58,994 nucleotides of DNA from the NCBI RefSeq assembly GCF_004682045.1, contig NZ_QUZT01000043.1, positions 1-58,994 of the forward strand, given 5' to 3'. Below, piece by piece: positions 16,649-24,733 of the stretch. The DNA is from Pseudomonas nabeulensis. Lineage in GTDB: Bacteria; Pseudomonadota; Gammaproteobacteria; Pseudomonadales; Pseudomonadaceae. Every line of letters begins with the position of its first letter. Within the stretch, counting starts at the first letter, position 1. The notes under the pieces were generated by a model. That model was not told the DNA's origin. It searched no databases and saw only the letters and a program-made list of their open reading frames with translations. The position numbers and the translations under genes are program-made.

Positions 16649-16694
16649 GACGTCGCTCGGACGGTTCCGGGCGCTTACGTACTTCGAGGCAACA

Positions 16695-17906
16695 ATGGCA
16701 GACCAAGGTTCGCCGCGCCGCTTTGCGCGCATAGATCGACTCCCCCCCTACGTTTTTAATATCACTGCCGAGTTGAAGATGGCTGCGCGTCGGCGCGGCG
16801 AAGACATCATCGACTTGAGCATGGGTAACCCCGACGGCGCCACGCCGCCGCATATCGTCGAAAAGCTGGTGCAGGTCGCCCAGCGCGAAGACACCCACGG
16901 CTACTCCACCTCCAAAGGCATTCCGCGTCTGCGCCGGGCGATTTCGCGCTGGTACAAAGACCGTTATGAAGTGGACATCGACCCCGAGTCGGAAGCCATC
17001 GTGACCATCGGCTCCAAGGAAGGCCTGGCGCACTTGATGCTGGCCACCCTGGACCAGGGCGACACGGTGCTGGTGCCCAACCCGAGCTACCCGATTCACA
17101 TCTACGGCGCAGTAATTGCCGGCGCCCAGGTGCGCTCGGTGCCGTTGGTGCCTGGCGTGGACTTCTTCGCCGAGTTGGAACGGGCGATTCGCGGTTCGAT
17201 CCCCAAGCCGAAGATGATGATCCTCGGCTTCCCGTCCAACCCCACCGCGCAGTGCGTGGAGCTGGATTTCTTCGAACGCGTGATCGCCCTGGCCAAGCAG
17301 TACGACGTGCTGGTGATCCACGACCTGGCCTACGCCGACATCGTCTACGACGGCTGGAAAGCCCCTTCGATCATGCAAGTGCCGGGGGCCAAGGACATTG
17401 CGGTGGAGTTTTTCACCCTGTCCAAGAGCTACAACATGGCCGGCTGGCGCATCGGTTTCATGGTGGGCAACCCGGAACTGGTCAACGCCCTGGCGCGCAT
17501 CAAGAGCTACCACGACTACGGCACCTTCACCCCGCTGCAAGTGGCGGCGATTGCGGCACTGGAAGGCGACCAGCAGTGCGTGAGGGACATCGCCGAGCAA
17601 TATCGCCAACGGCGCAATGTGCTGGTCAAGGGCCTGCATGAGCTGGGCTGGATGGTGGAAAACCCCAAGGCGTCGATGTACGTCTGGGCCAAGATTCCCG
17701 AGCAATATGCCGCCATGGGTTCGCTGGAGTTTGCCAAGAAATTGCTGCTGGAAGCCAAGGTGTGCGTGTCACCGGGGATCGGCTTTGGTGAATATGGGGA
17801 TGATCATGTGCGCTTTGCGCTGATCGAGAACCAGGACCGGATTCGGCAGGCGGTGCGGGGGATTCGCGGGATGTTCAGGGCGGATGGGCTGGTCACTAAG
17901 GCCTGA
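16695..17906 (+). CDS. alaC: alanine transaminase AlaC
   Basis: PLP-dependent class I/II aminotransferase of 403 residues that makes alanine from pyruvate and glutamate. Seen: DLSMGNPDGATPPHIVEKL near residue 40, SKEGLAHLMLATLDQGDTVL at about 103-122, PSNPTAQCVELDFFE, HDLAYADIVYDGW and the PLP lysine in LSKSYNMAGWRIGF at about 242. The start is ATG 16695 with GAGG five bases ahead; this gives the typical N terminus (RRFARIDRLPPYVFN). In many pseudomonads the gene lies near thrA/hom, but no such neighbour is seen here. A REP pair follows it. Confidence 0.92.
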   Translation: MADQGSPRRFARIDRLPPYVFNITAELKMAARRRGEDIIDLSMGNPDGATPPHIVEKLVQVAQREDTHGYSTSKGIPRLRRAISRWYKDRYEVDIDPESEAIVTIGSKEGLAHLMLATLDQGDTVLVPNPSYPIHIYGAVIAGAQVRSVPLVPGVDFFAELERAIRGSIPKPKMMILGFPSNPTAQCVELDFFERVIALAKQYDVLVIHDLAYADIVYDGWKAPSIMQVPGAKDIAVEFFTLSKSYNMAGWRIGFMVGNPELVNALARIKSYHDYGTFTPLQVAAIAALEGDQQCVRDIAEQYRQRRNVLVKGLHELGWMVENPKASMYVWAKIPEQYAAMGSLEFAKKLLLEAKVCVSPGIGFGEYGDDHVRFALIENQDRIRQAVRGIRGMFRADGLVTKA

Positions 17907-17935
17907 CCCAATCTATCTATAGGAATGAGGTCAAA

Positions 17936-18028
17936 ATGTGGGAGGGGGCTTGCCCCCGATAGCGGTGGATCAGTCACCGGATACAGTGACTGACACTCAG
18001 CAATCGGGGGCAAGCCCCCTCCCACATT
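17936..18028. repeat. REP pair between convergent alaC and gntT
   Basis: Inverted REP arms of the TGTGGGAG type with inner arms cagtcac/gtgactg. It occupies nearly the whole convergent gap and may serve as terminator for both sides. Confidence 0.9.
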
Positions 18029-18065
18029 TGATTGGGTTACCACATTTGGATTGTGGGTGTACCTG

Positions 18066-19418
18066 TTACACCACCAACGACAACAACATGATGAAGATCA
18101 GCGCCACCACCGACAAAATGGTCTCCATCGCCGTCCACGTCTTGAACGTCTCCGCCACGGTCATATTGAAGTACTGCTTCACCAGCCAGAACCCCGCATC
18201 GTTGACGTGAGACAAGATCAACGACCCCGCCCCCGTCGCCAACACCAACAGCTCACGGTTTACCCCTGGGATCATCCCCACCACCGGCACCACAATGCCT
18301 GCACCGGTAATGGTCGCGACCGTCGCGGAACCGGTGGCCACACGAATCACCGCCGCCACCAGCCACGCCAGCAGGATCGGGTTGATCTGCGCGTTCACCG
18401 CCATATGGCCGATCACGTCGCCCACGCCGCTGGTCACCAGCATCTGCTTGAAGCCACCACCGGCGCCGATGATCAGGATGATCGCGGCGGTCGGCGCAAG
18501 GCTGGCGTCGAGCAACTTGAGGATCTGTTTGGAGTGGATGCCCTGGCGATGGCCGAAGGTGTACAGCGACAGCAGCAACGCCAGCAACAGGGCGGAGATC
18601 GGGTGACCGATCATGTCCATCCAGTTGCGCACCACGTGGCCGTCCGGCAAACCGATATCAGCGAAGGTCTTGAGCAGCATCAGGAACACCGGCAGCAGCA
18701 CGGTGATCAGGGTGATGCTGAAGCTCGGCAGGTTCTTGTGTTCCGACTCGCGGGCCAGTTGGTCCACCAGTTCCTGGGACGGGTTACCCGGAATGTACTT
18801 GGCGATAAACGTACCGAAGATCGGGCCGGCGATGATGGCAGTCGGCAGTGCGACGATCAGCCCGTAAAGGATGGTCTTGCCGATGTCCGCGCCAAATACG
18901 CCGATGGCCAGCAACGGGCCAGGGTGCGGTGGCACCAGGCCGTGTACCGCCGACAGGCCGGCGAGCAGCGGGATACCGATCTTGATCAGCGACACGCCGG
19001 TACGGCGCGCAACGATAAACACCAGCGGAATCAGCAATACAAACCCGATCTCGAAGAACAGCGGGATGCCCACCAGGAACGCGGCGAACATCATGGCCCA
19101 CTGGACCTTTTCCTTGCCGAAGGCGCGGATCAGGGTCTGGGCGATCTGATCGGCACCGCCGGATTCGGCCATCATCTTGCCGAGCATCGTGCCCAGCGCG
19201 AGGATGATGCCGACAAAGCCGAGCACCCCGCCAAAACCGTCCTGGAACGCCTTGATGATCTTGTCCACGGGCATGCCCGAGGTCAGCCCGAGGAAGCCGG
19301 CCGCGATGATCAGTGCAATGAACGGGTGCACCTTGAACTTGGTGATCAGAACGATCAACCCAATGATAGTGACCACTGCGTCAAGCAGTAGGTAGGACTC
19401 GTGGGACATGCCAAACAT
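18066..19418 (-). CDS. gntT: gluconate:H+ symporter, GntP family
   Basis: Inner-membrane gluconate permease of 450 residues. Seen: 12-14 hydrophobic helices and GntP-family stretches such as KFKVHPFIALIIAAGFLGL, GLVPPHPGPLLA (family-conserved PPHPGP) and GAGGGFKQMLVTSGVGD. ATG 19418, with AGGAGAG seven bases before it, is preferred to a site 15 codons upstream. It is the second gene after gntK; an additional GntR-type operator lies 58 bp ahead of it, so it can also be transcribed and repressed on its own. GntK-GntT and GntR together form the gluconate-use unit that feeds 6-phosphogluconate into the Entner-Doudoroff path. Confidence 0.92.
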   Translation of the reverse strand: MFGMSHESYLLLDAVVTIIGLIVLITKFKVHPFIALIIAAGFLGLTSGMPVDKIIKAFQDGFGGVLGFVGIILALGTMLGKMMAESGGADQIAQTLIRAFGKEKVQWAMMFAAFLVGIPLFFEIGFVLLIPLVFIVARRTGVSLIKIGIPLLAGLSAVHGLVPPHPGPLLAIGVFGADIGKTILYGLIVALPTAIIAGPIFGTFIAKYIPGNPSQELVDQLARESEHKNLPSFSITLITVLLPVFLMLLKTFADIGLPDGHVVRNWMDMIGHPISALLLALLLSLYTFGHRQGIHSKQILKLLDASLAPTAAIILIIGAGGGFKQMLVTSGVGDVIGHMAVNAQINPILLAWLVAAVIRVATGSATVATITGAGIVVPVVGMIPGVNRELLVLATGAGSLILSHVNDAGFWLVKQYFNMTVAETFKTWTAMETILSVVALIFIMLLSLVV

Positions 19419-19475
19419 GGGGGGTCTCTCCTGTTTGTTGTTGTTATTAAAGCGGGTGTTCAACTTCCTGCCGGG

Positions 19476-19493
19476 GATAGCGCTATCTTTTCC
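19476..19493 (-). promoter_or_regulatory. GntR operator 1, ahead of gntT
   Basis: Minus strand AAGATAGCGCTATC matches the remembered Pseudomonas GntR core AC-N-AAG-N-TAGCGCT from AAG onward. It lies 58 bp upstream of the gntT ATG. Confidence 0.65.
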
Positions 19494-19502
19494 GGCAAAA
19501 AA

Positions 19503-20036
19503 TTAATGAGTAGGTTCAAAGCCGTGTTGCAGCCACCAGGCGTTGGTTTGCTCGGCCAGGGCCTCGACGCTGTCGACGCTGGCATTGAGGGCCAGGGTCA
19601 GCGGCTCGCCTCTGGGCGATTCAAGGGTGGCGAACTGGCTGTCGATCAGGCTTGCCGGCATGAAATGGCCGGGGCGATGGGACACACGGTCGGAAGCGAC
19701 TTCACGGGTCAGCTCCAGGAATACGAAACCCAGGCCCGGCGCGGCTTCGCGCAGGTGGTCGCGGTATTTCTTCTTGAGGGCTGAACAGGTGAGCACCGGG
19801 TGTTCACCGGCTTTAAGCGAACGGCGCAATTCATCGCAGAGGATGTCGAGCCAGCCGGCGCGGTCGTCGTCGTCGAGGGGGTGGCCGGCGCTCATCTTTT
19901 CGATGTTCGCGGCGGGGTGGAAGCTGTCGCCTTCAATGGCGGTGGCGCCGTTCAGACGGCACAGGGCTTCGCTGACGCTGGTCTTGCCACAGCCAGCAAC
20001 ACCCATGATGACCAGGGCAGTAACAGGTTGACTCAT
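19503..20036 (-). CDS. gntK: gluconokinase
   Basis: Cytoplasmic kinase that converts gluconate to 6-phosphogluconate, 177 residues. Seen: P-loop GVAGCGKTS at about 11-19, GDSFHPAANIEKMSAGHPLDDDDR (the gluconokinase substrate-site block), and CSALKKKYRDHLR. The length is normal for the GntK family. ATG 20036 is chosen for the GAGGTG ribosome site and because it puts the P-loop near the N terminus. A GntR-type operator sits about 20 bp upstream, and gntR is divergent. Confidence 0.94.
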   Translation of the reverse strand: MSQPVTALVIMGVAGCGKTSVSEALCRLNGATAIEGDSFHPAANIEKMSAGHPLDDDDRAGWLDILCDELRRSLKAGEHPVLTCSALKKKYRDHLREAAPGLGFVFLELTREVASDRVSHRPGHFMPASLIDSQFATLESPRGEPLTLALNASVDSVEALAEQTNAWWLQHGFEPTH

Positions 20037-20054
20037 GAAACACCTCAGGACGCA

Positions 20055-20072
20055 GATAGCGCTACCTTTGCA
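20055..20072 (-). promoter_or_regulatory. GntR operator 2, ahead of gntK
   Basis: Minus strand GCAAAGGTAGCGCTATC shows the AAG-N-TAGCGCT core. It lies about 20 bp from the gntK ATG, where a repressor would block the promoter or early transcription. Confidence 0.7.
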
Positions 20073-20207
20073 CGCTGTAAGGCTAGTGCAAAAACAGGCT
20101 TTTCCCGCGCCGTCTTGTCTTTTTTTATGGAGTGACGCGTGCATCCGCTCCAAGCGTTTGAACTCGGATCAGGCAACCCGATATTCAAGAATTTGCAGCC
20201 TTTTGGA

Positions 20208-20226
20208 GACAGCGCTACCTTAGTGC
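20208..20226 (-). promoter_or_regulatory. GntR operator 3, ahead of gntR
   Basis: Minus strand CACTAAGGTAGCGCTGTC is an exact match to AC-N-AAG-N-TAGCGCT. It is 28 bp upstream of the gntR ATG, consistent with autorepression. Confidence 0.75.
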
Positions 20227-20253
20227 CTCGATTTTTGTTTGGCAAGCCGCCTG

Positions 20254-21282
20254 ATGACCTCCAAGAACGATAAAAAATTGCGCACCACGGGTCGCCCGAC
20301 CCTGAACGAAGTTGCCCGCCTGGCCGGTGTCAGCCCGATTACCGCCTCCCGTGCCCTGCGTGGCATCAGCACTGTTGCCACCGAACTGGTGGAAAAGGTG
20401 CAAAAAGCCGCCAGCGAACTGAACTACGTGGTCAACCCCGCCGCCCGCGCCCTGGCCTCGGCGCAAAGCCATTCGGTGGTGGTGATCGTACCCTCGCTGT
20501 CCAACCTGCTGTTTATCGAAACCCTCGAAGCCATCCACCAGGTGCTGCGCCCCAAGGGCTTCGAAGTGCTGATCGGCAACTCTCACTATTCCCGCGACGA
20601 AGAAGAAAACCTGCTGCGCAACTACATGGCCTACCAGCCACGGGGCTTGCTGCTGACCGGCTTCGACCGCACCGAAAGCGCCCGACGAATGGTCGAGGCC
20701 AGCAATGTGCCGTGCGTCTACATGATGGACCTGGACCCCAATGCCGGCGTGAACTGCGTGGGCTTCTCGCAACTGGCCGCTGGCGAAACGGCGGCGGCGC
20801 ACTTGCTGTCTCGCGGGCGCAAGCGCTTGGCTTATATAGGCGCGCAGTTGGACCAACGCACCCTGCTGCGCGGCGAAGGCTTCCGCCGTGCGCTGCAACA
20901 GGCGGGCATGTACGACCCGGCGCTGGAAGTGCTGACGCCGCGCCCATCCTCGGTGGGTTTGGGCGGCGAACTGTTCTTGCAGTTGCTGGCGGCACATCCG
21001 GATGTGGATGCGATTTTCTTCGGCAACGATGACTTGGCCCAAGGTGCACTGTTGGAAGCCATGCGCCATGGCATCAAAGTGCCGGAGCGAGTGGCGGTGC
21101 TGGGCTTTAACGACTTGCCGGCGTCATCCTTCATGGTGCCGCGCTTGAGCAGCATCAGCACCCCGCGAGAGGCAATTGGCCGGCGCTCGGCAGAGCATTT
21201 GTTGACAGTCATGGCCGGGAATAAGGTGGCCAAGCCGGTGGTGGATATGGGGTTTGAGTTGCAGGTGCGGGAAAGTACCTGA
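20254..21282 (+). CDS. gntR: LacI-family gluconate repressor
   Basis: Repressor of the gluconate genes, 342 residues. Seen: an N-terminal LacI HTH (TLNEVARLAGVSPITASRAL) at about 16-40 with the hinge NYVVNPAARALASA, then a periplasmic-binding-like sugar domain (SVVVIVPSLSNLLFIETLEA; VLGFNDLPASSFMVPRLSSI). ATG 20254 is taken; a TTG five codons earlier is in frame. It is divergent from gntK-gntT; three TAGCGCT operators in the locus support direct control. Gluconate or 6-phosphogluconate would be the expected inducer. Confidence 0.93.
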   Translation: MTSKNDKKLRTTGRPTLNEVARLAGVSPITASRALRGISTVATELVEKVQKAASELNYVVNPAARALASAQSHSVVVIVPSLSNLLFIETLEAIHQVLRPKGFEVLIGNSHYSRDEEENLLRNYMAYQPRGLLLTGFDRTESARRMVEASNVPCVYMMDLDPNAGVNCVGFSQLAAGETAAAHLLSRGRKRLAYIGAQLDQRTLLRGEGFRRALQQAGMYDPALEVLTPRPSSVGLGGELFLQLLAAHPDVDAIFFGNDDLAQGALLEAMRHGIKVPERVAVLGFNDLPASSFMVPRLSSISTPREAIGRRSAEHLLTVMAGNKVAKPVVDMGFELQVREST

Positions 21283-21308
21283 CTTTCTGGATCCGAGCAC
21301 AGTAAAAA

Positions 21309-21400
21309 ATGTGGGAGGGGGCTTGCCCCCGATAGCGGTGGGTCAGCCAGCTTATCTGTAGCTGACACACTGCCATCGGGGGCAAGCCCCCTCCCACATT
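21309..21400. repeat. REP pair after gntR
   Basis: TGTGGGAG-type inverted arms with an inner repeat (gtcagccag.. / ..gctgacac). It stands directly after the gntR stop. Confidence 0.9.
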
Positions 21401-21437
21401 TTCGACCGTGCCAGCTTGAGACGGTGGAGTTTTGTAG

Positions 21438-21626
21438 GAATGGCGTAGGACCTAGCTGACATTACAGTAAGCGCCTCGCCCAGTTGCCTACGTTTACGTC
21501 AGAACGCGCTGGCTTGTGCGTCTGGGTGGTAGAGATCTAAGGTTTACCGGTCGCTGAATGTTTCGGTGATCGGGTTTAGTAGCCTGAAGTTTCCCACGCA
21601 ATCAGCCAAAATCAGGTACTTCATAA
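21438..21626 (+). promoter_or_regulatory. structured non-coding leader of the DUF6124 gene
   Basis: This 190-bp stretch has no gene but has clear structure. CGTAGG (21444-21449) can pair with CCTACG (21487-21492) around a small inner hairpin. CCGGTCGCTGA (21547-21557) pairs over all 11 positions (three or four G-U pairs) with TCGGTGATCGG (21563-21573) around a five-base loop. No promoter could be assigned with confidence. It could be a repeated element carrying the small gene, a structured leader, or an unannotated small RNA. Confidence 0.45.
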
Positions 21627-21860
21627 ATGCAAAGCATCCATCCCACGCATGCGCTATTCACCGTCACCCCTGACACATCTACCGAAACCCTGCTGGTCAA
21701 CAGCTACGAATCCGTATGCTCCGTCAGCACCTTGCTGCTCGACCTCGCTGACGACCTCACCGGCAAGCAACGCGATGTAGCGCTGGCCATCCACCAGCTC
21801 AGTGAGCTGAGCGTGCTGCTGGTAGGCAAGGCCATGGACCAGCACGCCCCCCGCTGCTAA
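21627..21860 (+). CDS. DUF6124 (DUF3077) small protein
   Basis: Protein of 77 residues of a pseudomonad-specific family. Seen: the characteristic pattern TPDTSTETLLVNSYESVCSV followed by STLLLDLADDLTGKQRDVAL and a helical end. There is no signal peptide, no membrane helix and no catalytic motif. Members occur in many copies per genome, often next to repeats; function unknown. The start is the first ATG after the hairpin leader. Confidence 0.8.
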   Translation: MQSIHPTHALFTVTPDTSTETLLVNSYESVCSVSTLLLDLADDLTGKQRDVALAIHQLSELSVLLVGKAMDQHAPRC

Positions 21861-21876
21861 GGCCCTACTCGGTCAA

Positions 21877-21908
21877 AATGTGGGAGGGGGCTTGCCCCCT
21901 CCCACATT
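21877..21908. repeat. collapsed REP palindrome
   Basis: Two REP arms are joined with no spacer (aatgtgggagggggcttgcc, then ccctcccacatt), giving a 32-bp near-perfect palindrome just after the DUF6124 gene and 48 bp before the GST gene. It probably acts as a strong hairpin. Confidence 0.85.
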
Positions 21909-21956
21909 GCTATCACCCCTGCTATGTTGGCTGCTCTCCACCGCAAGGAAAGCACC

Positions 21957-22589
21957 ATGGGACACTCATTAAAAATCCTCGGCCGCACCTCCTCTATCAA
22001 CGTGCGCAAAGTGCTCTGGACCTGCCAGGAACTGGGCATCGACTACCACCGCGAAGACTGGGGCATCGGCTACACCCCCACCCAATCCCCCGAGTTCCTG
22101 GCGCTGAACCCCAACGCCCAGGTGCCGGTATTGATCGACGACCATGGCGTGCTGTGGGAGTCCAACACCATCTGCCGCTACCTTGTCGGCCTCTATGAGC
22201 GCCATGACCTGCTGCCCGCCGAACCGGCGCCACGGGCTCGGGTGGAGCAGTGGATGGACTGGCAAGCCACCGAGCTCAACCCGTCCTGGGGCTATGCGTT
22301 CCACGCACTGGTGCGCCAGAACCCAGAGTATCAAGACCCGCAGCGCATCCAGGCCGGCGTGCAAGCCTGGAACGACAAGATGGGTTTGCTGGAGCAACAG
22401 CTGATCAAGACCGGTGCCTTTGTCGCTGGCAGTGAATTCACCCTGGCGGATATCCTCGTCGGCCTCTCCGTGCACCGTTGGCGCAACGCGCCACTGCAAC
22501 ATCCGCCCTACCCTGCGGTGGAGGCATACTACCAACGCCTCAGCCAACGTCCCGGCTTCCAAACATTTGCCTTGAACGGTCATAACTAA
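21957..22589 (+). CDS. glutathione S-transferase family protein
   Basis: Cytoplasmic GST of 210 residues. Seen: the thioredoxin-like N domain (SLKILGRTSSINVRKVLWTC; NPNAQVPVLIDD with the cis-Pro; ESNTICRYL glutathione-binding segment) and an all-helical C domain from about 90. The Ser in TSSINV is the likely activating residue. ATG 21957 follows AAGGAAAG. It is followed after 14 bp by an MFS transporter gene, so the two probably form an operon. Confidence 0.9.
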   Translation: MGHSLKILGRTSSINVRKVLWTCQELGIDYHREDWGIGYTPTQSPEFLALNPNAQVPVLIDDHGVLWESNTICRYLVGLYERHDLLPAEPAPRARVEQWMDWQATELNPSWGYAFHALVRQNPEYQDPQRIQAGVQAWNDKMGLLEQQLIKTGAFVAGSEFTLADILVGLSVHRWRNAPLQHPPYPAVEAYYQRLSQRPGFQTFALNGHN

Positions 22590-22603
22590 AATAAAGGTTC
22601 TTC

Positions 22604-24019
22604 ATGTCCACGCGCACCACCTCCCCCACCGACGGCATCGACCCGATCCGCGCCGCCCATATCAGCGCGCGCATCGACCGTCTGCCTGCCGTTGCCACCG
22701 TCTGGCGCCTGGTGGCGTTGCTCTCGATCGGCGGTTTTTTTGAACTGTACGACCTGTTCCAGACCGCCTATATCAGCCCCGGCCTGATCAGCGACGGCAT
22801 TTTCCACACGGGCAAGGAAGGCGTGTTCGGCTTCTCCGACCAGGCGGCGTTCGCCTCGGCAACGTTCCTGGGCCTGTTCCTCGGCGCCAGCCTGCTCAGC
22901 CCGATTGCCGACCGTTTCGGGCGGCGGGCGATCTTCACCTTTGCGCTGATCTGGTACACCGTCGCTACGATTTTGATGGGTATCCAGACGTCCGCCGTGG
23001 GCATTATCTGCATGCGCTTTTTGGTGGGCATTGGCCTGGGGATCGAGTTGGTGACCATCGACGCCTACCTCTCGGAACTGGTGCCCAAGCGCATGCGCAG
23101 TTCGGCGTTTGCCTTTGCGTTCTTTATCCAGTTCCTGTCGGTGCCGGCGGTGGCGTTGATGTCGTGGTGGTTGGTGCCGCAGGCGCCGTTCGGTGTATCC
23201 GGCTGGCGTTGGGTGGTGTTGTCGAGTGCGGTGTTTGCGCTGTTTATCTGGCAATTGCGCAAGCGTTTGCCGGAATCACCGCGTTGGCTTGCGCAAAAAG
23301 GCCGCTTCGAAGAGGCCGATGCGATCATGAATAACCTTGAGACACGCTGCCAGAAAGACCACGGCAAACCGCTGGATGAGCCGGAGCCGGAAGCCGTGAG
23401 CGTGCAAGGCAGCGGGCGTTTTGCCGATATCTGGCAACCACCGTATCGCCGTCGCGCCTTGATGCTGATCGTGTTCCATGTGTTCCAGGCCATCGGTTTC
23501 TTCGGCTTCGGCAACTGGCTGCCGGCATTGCTGTCGGGCCAGGGCGTGAGCGTGACCCATAGCCTGCTCTACGCGTTCATCATCACCCTTGCCTACCCGC
23601 TGGGACCGTTGCTGTTCGTGAAGGTGGCCAATCGCTTTGAAAACAAATGGCAGATCGTCGGCTCGGCCCTGGGCGCGATGATCTTCGGCAGCCTGTTCGC
23701 CCTGCAAACCACGGCGGTGGGCCTGGTGATCTGCGGGGTGATGATCACCTTCTGCAACGCCTGGCTGAGCTTCAGTTACCACTCGTACCAGAGCGAGCTG
23801 TTCCCCACCAATATCCGCGCACGGGCGGTGGGGTTCTGTTATTCGTTCAGCCGCTTGTCCACGGTGTTCAGCAGCCTGTTGATCGGTTTTATCCTGGAGC
23901 ACCTGGGCACGCCGGGCGTGCTGGCGTTTATCGCCAGCAGCATGTTGATCGTGATGATCACCATCAGTTGGTTTGGGCCGCGTACGCGTAACCTGGCGTT
24001 GGAAAACATCGCCCATTGA
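22604..24019 (+). CDS. MFS transporter (sugar/organic acid type)
   Basis: Inner-membrane secondary transporter of 471 residues with 12 predicted helices and a central loop at about 215-270. Seen: MFS motifs SPIADRFGRRAIF (loop 2-3) and LPESPRWLAQKGR after helix 6, typical of the sugar porter/aromatic acid symporter groups. Substrate unknown. ATG 22604 lies 14 bp after the GST stop with AAAGG ahead, indicating co-transcription. Confidence 0.9.
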   Translation: MSTRTTSPTDGIDPIRAAHISARIDRLPAVATVWRLVALLSIGGFFELYDLFQTAYISPGLISDGIFHTGKEGVFGFSDQAAFASATFLGLFLGASLLSPIADRFGRRAIFTFALIWYTVATILMGIQTSAVGIICMRFLVGIGLGIELVTIDAYLSELVPKRMRSSAFAFAFFIQFLSVPAVALMSWWLVPQAPFGVSGWRWVVLSSAVFALFIWQLRKRLPESPRWLAQKGRFEEADAIMNNLETRCQKDHGKPLDEPEPEAVSVQGSGRFADIWQPPYRRRALMLIVFHVFQAIGFFGFGNWLPALLSGQGVSVTHSLLYAFIITLAYPLGPLLFVKVANRFENKWQIVGSALGAMIFGSLFALQTTAVGLVICGVMITFCNAWLSFSYHSYQSELFPTNIRARAVGFCYSFSRLSTVFSSLLIGFILEHLGTPGVLAFIASSMLIVMITISWFGPRTRNLALENIAH

Positions 24020-24098
24020 CGGCAACGGATGGCCGCCGGCAGGACAACCCTTGCCGTAGCGGCCACTCCATCCTCAATAAAATCAGGGCTTTTGTCCC

Positions 24099-24114
24099 CG
24101 GCACGCTATTTGCT
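24099..24114 (+). promoter_or_regulatory. candidate sigma-54 (RpoN) promoter
   Basis: CGGCACGCTATTTGCT fits the -24/-12 consensus TGGCACG-N4-TTGCW, with exactly ten bases between GG (24100-24101) and GC (24112-24113). It implies a transcript start near 24125, 30 bases before the ATG of the 162-residue protein. Confidence 0.6.
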
Positions 24115-24115
24115 C

Positions 24116-24146
24116 CACCTGTGGCACACGAACATTTCCACAGGTG
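24116..24146 (+). promoter_or_regulatory. 9-bp inverted repeat spanning the ribosome site
   Basis: CACCTGTGG (24116-24124) and CCACAGGTG (24138-24146) are perfectly complementary around 13 bases. The right arm contains the likely ribosome site AGGTG of the next gene. If transcription starts near 24125 the left arm is outside the RNA and the repeat would work as DNA; if it starts upstream the hairpin would hide the ribosome site. Confidence 0.5.
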
Positions 24147-24153
24147 ACCGATC

Positions 24154-24642
24154 ATGCTGGTTAACAACAACACCCAAGCCGTGACCACCGTGCAGCAGCT
24201 CAAACGCTCCGACATGGACCCGGCCAACGCCGCCGCCAGTGCGCTGTACAGCGGTGCCGTGCAAGCGGCGCAGCAAAGCGTGACCGTGCCGGCTGCGCAG
24301 AAGGAACTGGACAAGGCCGCCGACCGTATCGACGAAGCCTTCGCCAAGACCCGTGTGCAGCTGCAAGCCAGCACGACGGATGTGCCAGCCACCAGCAGCA
24401 CGTCGTCGGTGCGTTCCGAGTTCACCGAATACATGAGCAAATCCCCGGCCGAACGCATCCGTGAGCAATTGCTCAAGGAACAGGGGTTGACCGAGGCGGA
24501 TGTGCAGAACATGTCCCAGGAGAAGCAGGACGCTATTGCCAAGCAAGTGGCGGATCGGGTGAAGCAGCAGCAGGAACAGCAGGTAGCGGCGAAGGCTTCT
24601 GACCCGGCGCAGGCGGTGAAAGAAACCCTAGCGGCGATCTAG
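24154..24642 (+). CDS. unknown protein with coiled-coil character
   Basis: Protein of 162 residues that I do not recognise. It has no signal peptide or membrane segment. The middle and end are rich in Ala, Gln, Glu and Lys with heptad-like spacing (AAQKELDKAADRIDEAFAKT; QDAIAKQVADRVKQQQEQQV), which suggests a helical, perhaps coiled-coil, cytoplasmic protein; a Ser/Thr-rich linker lies at about 72-88. Codon use and GC content look native. It appears to be transcribed alone from the sigma-54-type promoter at 24099, pointing to flagellar, nitrogen or envelope regulation, which cannot be resolved from sequence. Confidence 0.75.
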   Translation: MLVNNNTQAVTTVQQLKRSDMDPANAAASALYSGAVQAAQQSVTVPAAQKELDKAADRIDEAFAKTRVQLQASTTDVPATSSTSSVRSEFTEYMSKSPAERIREQLLKEQGLTEADVQNMSQEKQDAIAKQVADRVKQQQEQQVAAKASDPAQAVKETLAAI

Positions 24643-24659
24643 GCAACTCGGGGAAACAA

Positions 24660-24692
24660 AATGTGGGAGGGGGCAAGCCCCCTCCCACATTG
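24660..24692. repeat. collapsed REP palindrome
   Basis: Two arms are fused without spacer (aatgtgggagggggcaagcc, then ccctcccacatt). It lies between the convergent ends of the unknown gene and the PAS-chemoreceptor gene. Confidence 0.85.
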
Positions 24693-24733
24693 GATCTTCT
24701 TTCACATTGGACCTGCGGTGTGTTTGCGATTGG

